Assembly: GCF_000151105.2 (NCBI RefSeq)
Contig: NC_014804.1
Span: forward strand, 1,240,001-1,304,000
Length of the DNA: 64,000 nt
From: Thermococcus barophilus MP
GTDB taxonomy: Archaea; Methanobacteriota_B; Thermococci; Thermococcales; Thermococcaceae
Direction: 5' to 3'
The notes below the pieces were generated by a model. That model ran no database searches and was not told the DNA's origin. It worked only from the letters and a program-made list of their open reading frames with translations. Within the stretch, counting starts at the first letter, position 1; each line of letters opens with the position of its first letter. Below are positions 1 through 9,610 of the stretch, piece after piece. The position numbers and the translations under genes are program-made.

Positions 1-529
1 CACTCTTTCCAAAATGCTTGAATATCATAGGTAGGTAAATATTAGTATTGTATATCTTACCAACATAAAACAATTCATCTTTATGTGGCTCCATAAGAGC
101 ATCTAAAATTTCTTGACTTAGTAAATAAACCCTTGTCCCAGTAGGCGGAACTGAGGCCATTCTTGTCGGAATGACCTTGTCTTCTTGAACAGAATAAACT
201 GCACTAATTCCAATTTCTATTTGTCTAGTATCATGTTTTGTTGTTAATGGATTTGCTTCCCCTCTGACACTAATTATCTTTTGAATTGGATGCCTTTCAA
301 TGTGGGGGTTTCTCAACTGGATTGAAGTTATTTGTCCTAGAGCATAGGTAGGCAAGCCATCTTGAGAGAACGGTATTACACAAGGATTTCCAACGATACC
401 CTTTTCATAGGCAGTTTCAAGTAACTCAACGTTTAAGGTAAGATTTGTTGAAGGAGATATTACAACCCCAATCCAATCGGCACTTCTAGAGATTCCACTC
501 TCGATTTTTTCTTTGATACTTTCATTCAT
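1..529 (-). CDS. HerA-like ATPase (DUF87 family), N-terminal part only
   Basis: Reading leftward from the ATG at 529, an open frame runs off the window edge (about 176 residues visible). It starts MNESIKEKIESG and contains a beta-rich N-terminal segment ending in a YVGKIY...HFGKS stretch, which in HerA proteins is the HAS-barrel domain just before the Walker A motif. The P-loop itself lies outside the window. The start overlaps the stop of the NurA-like gene by 8 bases, so the two are co-translated. HerA family proteins are hexameric DNA-translocating ATPases that work with NurA nucleases. The family call rests on this N-terminal signature and on the partner gene. A different DUF87 ATPase subtype is possible. 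Confidence 0.68.
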   Translation of the reverse strand, partial: MNESIKEKIESGISRSADWIGVVISPSTNLTLNVELLETAYEKGIVGNPCVIPFSQDGLPTYALGQITSIQLRNPHIERHPIQKIISVRGEANPLTTKHDTRQIEIGISAVYSVQEDKVIPTRMASVPPTGTRVYLLSQEILDALMEPHKDELFYVGKIYNTNIYLPMIFKHFGKS

Positions 530-1733
530 ACCCACCCACACTCCGGTATTCATGCATAGCCAAAAGAACATCAACAGGATTCATTTCAAGATCCAAGACT
601 GCTAAATCAGAGAGTACAATATCCTTTATTTCACTTAACGCTCCTCCGAGATGTTTAACAAACAAATCAGCTAGATATAGGGGATATGGTTCTATTATTC
701 CTGGGAATTTAGATTGATCTTGCAATGCTTTTATAACTAGTGACAAACGAGCTTTATTTTTTGCTACATTTTTTGGTATTTCAACCCTCAAAGCAGGTTG
801 AGATGAGGAAGGTTTGTAATAAATTACATAAAGATCTTCTAATGCCGAGATTATACGACTTACATAATCCTCATAATGTGGTCCAATAAATTTTGCCATT
901 TGAGTTTTTCCACTGAGGTGCCATTTCCCTTCCTCTTTGTATTTTTGAAGCCTGATTGGACCAACAATTTCTTCTGGCTTTAATATAAGAGACAAAAGCG
1001 CTTTATCATTGTATGTGTTGAGGGGTATCACTTTTAATAATTCTGGATAATTCTCAATTAAATGCATACAGATTTCATTCCTGCTGCTATATTTGGGTAC
1101 TCCTGCAAATACTTGGTCGCTTTTGGGAGAGGTTACAACTTTTAGATAGTTTTTTAAGGTATCCTCTGCCCTTTCGATGTAAATATCCCGCAGAGTGCTT
1201 GGTATATCCTCACTGTCCAATATCGAAAAAGACATTCCTGTCTTTATTAAGTGAGTTGTTAATGATCCGTCGATAAAGACTACATTATGGGGAGCTTTTG
1301 TTGCAAGTTCTAACTCATATGAAAACATTAATCCTGTTGCTAATGTAGAAGTCTTGGATTTATGTTCTACAGGAAAAATCTTTGCTATATGATGAGGTTT
1401 TTCCCATAACCGCTTTTCATAAGGAGGTAATCCTTCTACAGCTACTGCTGCTATTCCTACAACGTCTAAAGCTATTTGCTTGCTAATTGCGTATGCTCCA
1501 TCAACACCACAAACTGTTGGATCAATACCCCGATATTCTAATATTTCCCCACTACTTCTTAATAAGCCTTCCTCATCTAGGTAGTACCTAATGTCTCTTT
1601 TTAAACTTTGTAACTTTTTTAGATAACTATCTACTTTTGAAAAAACATCACATCTATACTGTTTAATCATTTCATCAACCATCGCTTCAGGAAGAAAATC
1701 AAGATATGTTTGTTTTTTATCTCGCATTTGCAT
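522..1733 (-). CDS. NurA-domain nuclease
   Basis: A 403-residue protein with the layout of NurA 5'-3' nucleases. It has an acidic motif CGVDGAY near residue 75, FIDGSL near residue 153, NDKALL near residue 243, and a C-terminal PYPLYLADLFVKHL segment carrying the conserved late histidine. NurA normally acts with HerA in DNA end resection, and a HerA-like gene overlaps its 3' end. The usual archaeal herA-nurA genes sit beside rad50-mre11; no such genes are visible here, and the order is nurA first. ATG 1733 lies about 25 bases after a TATA-like stretch and has no ribosome site, so the mRNA may be leaderless; ATG 1727 is an alternative. The gene is clearly A+T rich. Confidence 0.75.
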   Translation of the reverse strand: MQMRDKKQTYLDFLPEAMVDEMIKQYRCDVFSKVDSYLKKLQSLKRDIRYYLDEEGLLRSSGEILEYRGIDPTVCGVDGAYAISKQIALDVVGIAAVAVEGLPPYEKRLWEKPHHIAKIFPVEHKSKTSTLATGLMFSYELELATKAPHNVVFIDGSLTTHLIKTGMSFSILDSEDIPSTLRDIYIERAEDTLKNYLKVVTSPKSDQVFAGVPKYSSRNEICMHLIENYPELLKVIPLNTYNDKALLSLILKPEEIVGPIRLQKYKEEGKWHLSGKTQMAKFIGPHYEDYVSRIISALEDLYVIYYKPSSSQPALRVEIPKNVAKNKARLSLVIKALQDQSKFPGIIEPYPLYLADLFVKHLGGALSEIKDIVLSDLAVLDLEMNPVDVLLAMHEYRSVGGYE

Positions 1734-1749
1734 ATTTAAATATCGGATT

Positions 1750-1768
1750 AGATAATATTTTAAGTTTT
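1750..1768 (-). promoter_or_regulatory. Candidate promoter of the nurA-herA-like operon
   Basis: On the minus strand an ACTTAAAATATTA stretch sits about 25 bases before the ATG at 1733. That spacing suits an archaeal TATA box with transcription starting at or near the start codon. No Shine-Dalgarno sequence precedes the ATG. The whole 1734-1842 gap is A+T rich and shows no other gene. Confidence 0.4.
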
Positions 1769-1842
1769 CTATTATTAATTAACACAAAATTATTTTAGAC
1801 ATGAATTAAAAATAAAGATCCATACTTAAAGAATTTATTTGA

Positions 1843-2256
1843 TCATTCTCCAATAGCCTGCAGGACTATTCTCCTTCTTCTTGGTCTTACATCAAGCTCA
1901 ACGAAGAATATCTGCTGCCAGATGCCTCTCATCAGTTCACCATCAATGATTGGCAGAACCAAGGACGGCCCAAGCAGAGAAGCCCTCAGATGAGAATGAG
2001 CATTGTTGTCAATCAGATCATGCTTATAGCCCTGTCCTCTTGGAACAAGCTCTTTTAATATCCTTTTAAAGTCCTCAAGGAGACCATTTTCATGTTCAAT
2101 CGTTACAACTGCACCTGTAGCTCCCGGGACAAATATTAAGACTTGTCCATTGGTTATTCCGCTTTCCTCTACAAACCTCTCAACTTCATGTGTTATGTCA
2201 ATAAGGTCAATTTCTCCCCTTGTGGAAAGGTAAAGCTCCTTTCTTACCACTCTCAT
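1843..2256 (-). CDS. YjbQ/UPF0047 family protein
   Basis: A 137-residue protein of the YjbQ (UPF0047) family. It carries the family core: a TNGQVLIFVPGATGAV strand, a DNNAHSHLRASLLGPS loop with conserved His residues, and GIWQQIFFVELD near the end. Some bacterial members show weak thiamine-phosphate synthase activity; the true role is not settled. The start at ATG 2256 follows a GGGGTGGTGG ribosome site and avoids a ten-residue upstream extension. This start lies 50 bases inside the preceding VanZ-like gene. A ThiR-type thiamine regulator heads the same gene run, which fits a thiamine-linked role but does not prove it. Confidence 0.85.
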   Translation of the reverse strand: MRVVRKELYLSTRGEIDLIDITHEVERFVEESGITNGQVLIFVPGATGAVVTIEHENGLLEDFKRILKELVPRGQGYKHDLIDNNAHSHLRASLLGPSLVLPIIDGELMRGIWQQIFFVELDVRPRRRRIVLQAIGE

Positions 2257-2533
2257 ACCACCACCCCACGGTAACTCCAACTCCAAAGCCTATTAGGTTT
2301 GCGATCATATCATAGTACGAAAAGCATCTACCCGGAACAAATAGCTGGAGGTATTCAAGGACGATAGGCAACACAAGAAGAAAAGCTTTATTATATCCCA
2401 GAATTCCCAAAATGAGAAATTCCAAGAAGTGTGCAATTTTATCTCCTCCGCTTATTGGAACTGTAGGAACCCGGGGCATTAGATTAACATAGAAGAGAAA
2501 AATCAAATATGCAAAGAGGATTTTGCCCCTCAT
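2207..2533 (-). CDS. VanZ-like membrane protein
   Basis: A 108-residue protein with about three or four hydrophobic segments. It has the VanZ-type pattern GGDKIAHFLEFLILG followed by a late YYDMIANLIGFGVG helix. VanZ-like proteins are small integral membrane proteins of mostly unknown function. Its ATG overlaps the stop of the ThiR gene in an ATGA junction, and its 3' end overlaps the YjbQ gene by 50 bases. All three genes are therefore probably on one transcript. Any link to thiamine is only positional. Confidence 0.7.
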   Translation of the reverse strand: MRGKILFAYLIFLFYVNLMPRVPTVPISGGDKIAHFLEFLILGILGYNKAFLLVLPIVLEYLQLFVPGRCFSYYDMIANLIGFGVGVTVGWWYESGKKGALPFHKGRN

Positions 2534-3423
2534 AGGTGACTCTCCAGCTTCTTCACCTTCTCAACAACTTCAATTGGATCCCTTCCGAAGACATAGACAC
2601 ATGGCTCAATTCCAAAAGCCCCCTTGTCTATCACTGCATCCAGGACTCCTTTTTCTTTAAAAAGCTGGACTATCAGCTCAACAGTTTTATCTTCGTCCCT
2701 CTTCTTTTCTTCAATACTTTCCACTTTAAATCCCGCTTTTCTGAGTGCATCTTCTATTTTCTCATTGAATTTTATATTAATGACGCTCCTTATCTCCGGG
2801 ACAACCTTTGAGAGTTCAAGAAGAATCTTGGCTGTATGCCTGCTCACGCCGAATTCCGGTGGTAAAGCAAAAGCTTTTCCCTTTACAACTGTTATCCTCC
2901 CAGGAACTGCTGCCACATCACTGAAATCTTTAGGTTCTGGTAAAGCGTAAGCTATGTTGCTTCTAATTTCGGGAATCAGTTGAAGGAACTTTTCGTCTTG
3001 CAAGAGTTCACTTAATGCTAAATTCAGTCTTTCCAGTACGTCACTTCTTGAGGGTGTTGCTATAAAAATCTCCCTGCAAACGGATTCCTCAACTCCAGCA
3101 TATTCTGCATAGTATTTGCAGAGAAATCCGCTATGGAAAAGCTCAAAGAACTTCCTCGATGTGAACTTTATAATCTCACCTCTATCCGCTCCATAGAGTA
3201 TAAGATTTGCAATTTCCCCTGCAATTTCATCAAGCTTGTTCTCCAAATCTTTTTCCAGCTTTTTATATTTCCCCGCCAAATATTTACTAACCATGGCTTG
3301 AGTTATTCCCAAGTACTCGGCTATTTTTGCTTGGGTAAGTCCCTCTTCATAGAGCTTTTGGGCAACTTTGGCCCTTAAAACTGGCATTATTACTTCAACC
3401 CAAAAGACACACGGTGTTTTCAT
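2530..3423 (-). CDS. thiR: ThiR-type transcriptional regulator (HTH plus ThiN domain)
   Basis: A 297-residue protein. Residues about 10-60 form a helix-turn-helix (LTQAKIAEYLGITQAMVSKYL). The C-terminal half (from IRSNIAYALPEPKD to the end) matches ThiN, the thiamine-phosphate synthase domain that in archaeal ThiR serves as ligand sensor; it includes VPGRITVVKG and the late DKGAFGIEPCVYVFG segment. ThiR is the known archaeal regulator of thiamine genes. ATG 3423 is chosen because GGGGGGAG lies just before it; an ATG twelve bases upstream sits inside that ribosome site. A TTTATAAT element near 3455-3463 on the minus strand is a plausible TATA box. Confidence 0.8.
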   Translation of the reverse strand: MKTPCVFWVEVIMPVLRAKVAQKLYEEGLTQAKIAEYLGITQAMVSKYLAGKYKKLEKDLENKLDEIAGEIANLILYGADRGEIIKFTSRKFFELFHSGFLCKYYAEYAGVEESVCREIFIATPSRSDVLERLNLALSELLQDEKFLQLIPEIRSNIAYALPEPKDFSDVAAVPGRITVVKGKAFALPPEFGVSRHTAKILLELSKVVPEIRSVINIKFNEKIEDALRKAGFKVESIEEKKRDEDKTVELIVQLFKEKGVLDAVIDKGAFGIEPCVYVFGRDPIEVVEKVKKLESHL

Positions 3424-3498
3424 CTCTCCCCCCATTTTTGATTTTTAAAACCGGATTATAAATGTATCCCCTACGGTTATAAACAAATTTGTGTTAAA

Positions 3499-4926
<1,428 letters not shown>

Positions 4927-4933
4927 GCTTTAC

Positions 4934-4952
4934 TTCTATTTTTATTCTTTTT
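4934..4952 (+). terminator. T-rich terminator after pyrBI
   Basis: TTCTATTTTTATTCTTTTT follows the pyrI stop within about ten bases. Archaeal intrinsic termination relies on such oligo-T runs without needing a hairpin. The next gene has its own TATA box (TTTATATT at about 4966-4973). Confidence 0.5.
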
Positions 4953-5004
4953 AACTACCAAAAGCTTTATATTAACCCTCATCTTTTTTCCTATGGGGAG
5001 TAGT

Positions 5005-6540
5005 ATGAAACAGGTAAGGATTTTTACCTTCTTGATGATTGTGATCCTCTCCTCAGGGTGCATCTCCGTCGAAACATCTTTTCATTCCCATAACCACAAC
5101 TATCCAATCAAGGTTTTTGTTCAAATCGAGGAAGAAAATGCCATTTTTGAGATTGCAAAATTTGAACTGACGGTTGGTAATGTGACCATTGACAGGCTGG
5201 ACACTCCAGTCTTTGTTGGGAGGGTTGGAATAGATAACGGAAAAGTCCCCATAGTGTTCACAGTAAAGGGAAGCCTCATAAACTGGTACGGAAAGAGTTT
5301 CAAAGTAAAAGAACTCCTCTCTACAATTTTCAATGCAACAAGCTATGATGAAATTTTGATAACATTAAAAATCTACAAGGAAGATGACACTTTCAGAGTT
5401 GGGATTGATGAGAAGAAATCTGGGATCATTGGAAGGGATGTTCCAGAAGAAGTATTTCTAAGACCAGAGGAAGCTCTTCTGAAGAGAGCCAAAGGAACAG
5501 AATTTTATGGAGAGTTGAAAGAAGAGATAAGGGAAAATGAAAGGATAAGGAGCAAACTGCTGGATGAATACAAGAGAACCGGCAATCTAACATATCTTAA
5601 GAGCTATAGAGACTCCTTTTATGCCGTTAGGGTTTTTGGAGAGCTTGCAAAATGGAGGAGGCTGAGTGAGGTCGAGTACAAGATCCTTTTAGCAGAACTG
5701 AAAGCAAATAACGCCTACTACTCTCACTACACTTCTCCAACAAAAGATTTCTCTGCACTTGTCTTTTCAGATGATTCTCCATATTATTCAACGTTTAGGA
5801 TGAAGGATTCGTTAAATTCTTCCCTGCCTTTTATATACTACACGGGCAGGGGATTCAATCTTTATCCGGTAACAGCCATCCACTGGGCTGAGATATACTT
5901 TCAGAGAGGACAGAATGAAAAAGCCCTGCAAATACTAAAAGAGCTCAGCTGGTATGCTCAGTACGGAGAGTACAATGGAAAAGAGTACGTGCTCTTCAAG
6001 AATTATTTCCACTTTGAAAACTCCTCTATCCCATGGGTTTCCGGGTATGCCCAAGGAATGGGTGCCGGGGTTTATGCAATCGCTTACAACCTGACGGGCA
6101 ATGAAACCTACTTAAGGATAGCTAAGGGATTGGTGAATTCCTTTGATTTGCCTCCAAGAATGAACGGCTTTGTTTCACATACAAAGTATGGAGACTGGTA
6201 CCTTGAATACAACTACAACTCAAACGAGCTTGTTCTAAATGGACACATCATAGCTCTGCAGGGGCTTTACTATTACTGGCAGGTAACCCATGACGAAAAA
6301 GCCTGGCTGCTTTTCCAAAGGGGTGTTCAGGCTGTGAGAAATGCACTCCCTATATTTGATACAGGCTCATGGTCAAGATATTCAAACATTCACGGAGACG
6401 CCAGCGAGTTCTATCACCGTCTGCATATTAGACTCTTGAAGTGGCTCTATGATGTTACCGGGGACAAATACTTCCTTGAATATGCAAGAAAATGGAACGA
6501 CTACCTCATGATTAGAGGTCTGAAACCAGAAAAGATTTAG
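5005..6540 (+). CDS. Exported glucuronyl C5-epimerase-like lipoprotein
   Basis: About 511 residues. The N-terminus has a signal peptide ending in a lipobox-like SSGC, so the protein is probably anchored outside the membrane. The C-terminal 300 residues match the D-glucuronyl C5-epimerase C-terminal domain: LYPVTAIHWAEIYF, GYAQGMGAGVYAIAYN, NSNELVLNGHIIALQG, and SRYSNIHGDASEFYH, with conserved Tyr and His residues. Family members convert glucuronate to iduronate in polysaccharides; the archaeal substrate is unknown. ATG 5005 is preferred to ATG 4993 because GGGGAG precedes it and the TATA box at 4966-4973 puts the transcript start near 4995. A paralogue follows 8 bases later. Confidence 0.75.
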   Translation: MKQVRIFTFLMIVILSSGCISVETSFHSHNHNYPIKVFVQIEEENAIFEIAKFELTVGNVTIDRLDTPVFVGRVGIDNGKVPIVFTVKGSLINWYGKSFKVKELLSTIFNATSYDEILITLKIYKEDDTFRVGIDEKKSGIIGRDVPEEVFLRPEEALLKRAKGTEFYGELKEEIRENERIRSKLLDEYKRTGNLTYLKSYRDSFYAVRVFGELAKWRRLSEVEYKILLAELKANNAYYSHYTSPTKDFSALVFSDDSPYYSTFRMKDSLNSSLPFIYYTGRGFNLYPVTAIHWAEIYFQRGQNEKALQILKELSWYAQYGEYNGKEYVLFKNYFHFENSSIPWVSGYAQGMGAGVYAIAYNLTGNETYLRIAKGLVNSFDLPPRMNGFVSHTKYGDWYLEYNYNSNELVLNGHIIALQGLYYYWQVTHDEKAWLLFQRGVQAVRNALPIFDTGSWSRYSNIHGDASEFYHRLHIRLLKWLYDVTGDKYFLEYARKWNDYLMIRGLKPEKI

Positions 6541-6548
6541 GTGGGCAA

Positions 6549-7652
6549 ATGAGGGAGAAAGCTTTAATCTTGGTCTTTATGCTGCTAACATCTTCTCTCT
6601 TTGCTATATATGAAAATGCAGAAAATCGAATTTCAGCTCAAACAGAGGATCCAGAGCTTATCGCTCTTCTGCAAGAGAACGAGAATGTTGTGCTTGGCAA
6701 CTTCATTTCATTTCTCAGCGCCGTGAATCCTCTTTACTTAATCTCAAGTTTTGAGGCCTCTTATCCCCTTTTAGTGTTTTCAAAGATAAAGCTAACCCCA
6801 GAGAGAAATAAAATCTTAAAAGCAACACTAAGAGCAAACAATGAATTCTATTCTCACTATTTATCGCCGCTCAAAAGCTTCTATGCAGTTTCATTTACAA
6901 GCTCCGCACCGTATAATAGCGTATTTCTTGCAAACTCAAGCTTCAAAAGTGCCTTGCCCTATGTACACTACAACTTCAGAGGATTAGTTCTTTATCCAGT
7001 TACAGCACTTCACTGGGCCGATGTCTATTTCCAGATGGGTAAAGAAGAGAATGCCATGGAGATATTAAGGGAACTTCAGTCGTATTTAGTCACGAAGAAT
7101 TACCAGGGATTAGAATACGCAGTTTTTGAGAACTACTTCCACTTCGAGAACTCTTCAATTCCCTGGATTTCAGGCTATGCTCAAGGATTAGGTGCTGGTC
7201 TGTATGCAAGAGCTTACAACATCACAAAAAACGAGAGCTACCTAAGAACTGCCCAGCTCCTAATGAACTCATTCAGAATTCCTTACAGCAAAGGAGGATT
7301 TATTGTGAATTCAACCTATGGACTTTGGATTTTGGAATATGCCTACAACTCAAACGAACTTGTGCTGAATGGGCATATAATAGCCCTCCAGGGTGTTTAC
7401 TACTATTGGGAAATCACAAACGACACCTATGCAAAATGGGTTTTTGATGAAGGGATAAAAGCTGTGGAAAAAGCTCTTCCAGACTTTGATGAAAACGGAT
7501 GGAGCCTGTACTCAAACATTCATGGCAGAGCTATGAAAAATTACCACGAACTCCACATCCAGCTTTTGGAATGGCTCTATGAAAAAACAAAGAATGAAAA
7601 ATTTAAAGAATACGCAGAAAAATGGAGAAAATCACTCCAAAATGTGAGGTAG
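6549..7652 (+). CDS. Second exported glucuronyl C5-epimerase-like protein
   Basis: A 367-residue paralogue of the preceding gene that keeps the same run of motifs (HWADVYFQMG, GYAQGLGAGLYARAYN, YNSNELVLNGHIIALQG, YSNIHGRAMKNYHELH) but lacks its long N-terminal domain. It has a signal peptide-like start (MREKALILVFMLLTSSLFA) without a clear lipobox cysteine. It lies 8 bases after the first copy with GGTGGG as ribosome site, so they share a transcript. Its 3' end overlaps the convergent ECF-type gene by 21 bases. Confidence 0.72.
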   Translation: MREKALILVFMLLTSSLFAIYENAENRISAQTEDPELIALLQENENVVLGNFISFLSAVNPLYLISSFEASYPLLVFSKIKLTPERNKILKATLRANNEFYSHYLSPLKSFYAVSFTSSAPYNSVFLANSSFKSALPYVHYNFRGLVLYPVTALHWADVYFQMGKEENAMEILRELQSYLVTKNYQGLEYAVFENYFHFENSSIPWISGYAQGLGAGLYARAYNITKNESYLRTAQLLMNSFRIPYSKGGFIVNSTYGLWILEYAYNSNELVLNGHIIALQGVYYYWEITNDTYAKWVFDEGIKAVEKALPDFDENGWSLYSNIHGRAMKNYHELHIQLLEWLYEKTKNEKFKEYAEKWRKSLQNVR

Positions 7653-8216
7653 CGCTCTAATCACTGGCAGGCTTATTAAGATTCCTCCAATTATATCCAC
7701 GGCACTTTGAACTGCATTTGGGATCGCTATCACAAGCCAAAATGGAATGTGGAACCACTCTTCAATCTTTGGAATAACCTGCTCCCTCGGAATGCCGAGC
7801 CATATTGGAAGCGCATAATAGTAGTTCAGTCCAACCATGAGAGGTATCCTAATCGCAATGCTGATCAGATAAGCAGAAACGATAAATGCAATGAGCTGCT
7901 TTTCTGTATAACTGTCGGGACTGAATTTTGTAAGTTTTTTCGCAGTCTCAAGACCTAAGATTACGCTGAGCGTTGCAAAGAACTTCATGCTGGCACCGAG
8001 CCATGATGCTGGAGACACTATGCTGAGTCCAATGAAGAGCAACGCTAAGGATACCAAGGAACTTGCAAAGCCCAATAAGAGATAAACAACAACTATTGGT
8101 ATTGCAACTAAGTCTATCGTCATTCCCCACTGAGTTGGCACTTTGAGTGGAGAAACATTTAGCATTAAACTGAGAGCCAGCATTATTCCGATTAGAGCTA
8201 TCTCCCTTGATTTCAT
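7632..8216 (-). CDS. ECF-type transporter S-component-like membrane protein
   Basis: A 194-residue integral membrane protein with about six hydrophobic segments. The start (MKSREIALIGIMLALSLMLN) and the middle (LVAIPIVVVYLLLGF...GASMKFFATLS) resemble substrate-binding S components of ECF vitamin transporters. Those proteins take up riboflavin, thiamine and similar molecules together with shared EcfA/A'/T subunits, none of which is in this window. I cannot tell the substrate. The promoter region upstream carries four repeated half-sites, so expression is probably tightly controlled. Confidence 0.55.
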   Translation of the reverse strand: MKSREIALIGIMLALSLMLNVSPLKVPTQWGMTIDLVAIPIVVVYLLLGFASSLVSLALLFIGLSIVSPASWLGASMKFFATLSVILGLETAKKLTKFSPDSYTEKQLIAFIVSAYLISIAIRIPLMVGLNYYYALPIWLGIPREQVIPKIEEWFHIPFWLVIAIPNAVQSAVDIIGGILISLPVIRALPHILE

Positions 8217-8234
8217 TCACACCACCATTACCAG

Positions 8235-8290
8235 TTTTGTTCCATAATTTATAAAATTTTGTTCCAAAAATAGAACAATTAAATGGAACA
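8235..8290. promoter_or_regulatory. Divergent control region with four TGTTCCA/TGGAACA half-sites
   Basis: TTTTGTTCCA occurs at 8235-8244 and again at 8257-8266, exactly 22 bases (two helical turns) apart. The opposite orientation appears as TAGAACA at 8271-8277 and TGGAACA at 8284-8290; TTGTTC...GAACAA at 8259-8278 is an inverted repeat. On the minus strand the two direct copies flank a TTTTATAAAT TATA box (about 8248-8257) of the ECF-type gene. A second TATA box, CTTTATAG at 8308-8315, serves the rightward cysteine desulfurase. The arrangement looks like a multi-site repressor region; the regulator is unknown. Confidence 0.6.
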
Positions 8291-8347
8291 CATTTGAGAA
8301 GCAAATCCTTTATAGTCCCTTGAACGAGTTTTCATAGGTGGTTCGAA

Positions 8348-9538
8348 ATGAGAATTCCAGAAGATGTTAGAAAGGACATTCCCCTTACACAGGAAGTTAT
8401 ATATTTCGACAATACCGCCACAAGTTTGACCCCAATTCCTGTTGTCAAAGCTATGGACGAGTACTACCTCAAATACAGGGCGAACGTTCACAGGGGTGTT
8501 CACAAGCTTTCTCAAATGGCAACGCACAAATACGAGGAATCAAGAAAAATCGTTGCAGACTTCATTGGTGCAAAATTCGAAGAGATAGTTTTCACAAAAA
8601 ACACAAGTGAAAGCCTAAACTTGGTTGCCCTTGGACTGGAATGGAAGAAAGGAGACAGAATAGTGACAACACCCTACGAGCACCACTCCGACCTGCTTCC
8701 ATGGCAGAGGGTTGCGAGAAAGTACGGAGCAAAGCTTGAGATTATTGAAGGGGATGATGAGGGAAACCTCGATTTGAGCGACGCAGAAAAAAAGATTAAA
8801 GGTGCAAAGCTCGTTGCAGTTCAGCATGTTTCTAATGCCTTAGGAGTTATCCATGAGGTTGAGGAAATCGGCAAGATGGCAAAAGAAGAGGGAGCGATAT
8901 TTGTTGTGGACGCGGCACAAAGCGTTGGACACATGGAAGTTGATGTAAGAAAAATTCACGCAGATTTCTTGGCTTTCTCTGGACATAAAGGTCCGTTGGG
9001 ACCAACAGGCATTGGAGTTCTGTACATTAATGAGGAGATGTTTGATATCTTTGATCCACCACTTGTAGGAGGGGGAACCATTGAAGACGTTGACCTCTGC
9101 TGCTACAAGCTTACGGCTCCCCCAGAGAGATACGAAGCAGGGACTCCAAACATCGGCGGAGCAATAGGATTAGCGGCAGGAATTAAGTACATTGAAAAGA
9201 TCGGGCTCGATAAAATTGAAAAACAGGAGCACAAGCTCGTTAAAAGAACTACTGAAGGTTTAACAGAGCTTGAAATTCCATGGTATGGGCCGAGAAACTT
9301 GAAAAAACACGCTGGAGTTGTTAGCTTCAATGTGCCACCCTTGCATCCACATGATGTCGCTGCCATACTGGATGAGCACAACATAATGGTCCGCTCTGGA
9401 CACCACTGTGCCCTGCCGGTGATGAAGCGCCTGGGAATAAACGGGACGGTGAGAGCTTCATTCCATGTCTACAACAGCATTGAAGAGGTTGAAACGTTCT
9501 TAGGCGTCATGGAAGAGCTCGTTAAAAGCTTGCGTTAG
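8348..9538 (+). CDS. sufS: Cysteine desulfurase, SufS/Csd type
   Basis: A 396-residue PLP enzyme that removes sulfur from cysteine for Fe-S cluster and thio-cofactor synthesis. It shows YFDNTATSLTP at the start, VDAAQSVGHM with the PLP aspartate near residue 198, AFSGHKGPLGP with the PLP lysine near 221, and RSGHHCALP with the catalytic cysteine near 355. The RxGxHCA form marks the SufS-like (type II) group. A GGTGG ribosome site precedes ATG 8348. Demand for Fe-S clusters should be high given the two hydrogenase operons in this window. Confidence 0.92.
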   Translation: MRIPEDVRKDIPLTQEVIYFDNTATSLTPIPVVKAMDEYYLKYRANVHRGVHKLSQMATHKYEESRKIVADFIGAKFEEIVFTKNTSESLNLVALGLEWKKGDRIVTTPYEHHSDLLPWQRVARKYGAKLEIIEGDDEGNLDLSDAEKKIKGAKLVAVQHVSNALGVIHEVEEIGKMAKEEGAIFVVDAAQSVGHMEVDVRKIHADFLAFSGHKGPLGPTGIGVLYINEEMFDIFDPPLVGGGTIEDVDLCCYKLTAPPERYEAGTPNIGGAIGLAAGIKYIEKIGLDKIEKQEHKLVKRTTEGLTELEIPWYGPRNLKKHAGVVSFNVPPLHPHDVAAILDEHNIMVRSGHHCALPVMKRLGINGTVRASFHVYNSIEEVETFLGVMEELVKSLR

Positions 9539-9610
9539 CTTCTCTCCTCTGATTTTTCATTTAGCGCAAACTTTTTTATCCTGACATTCCAACTTTATTC
9601 GGTGATTCTT

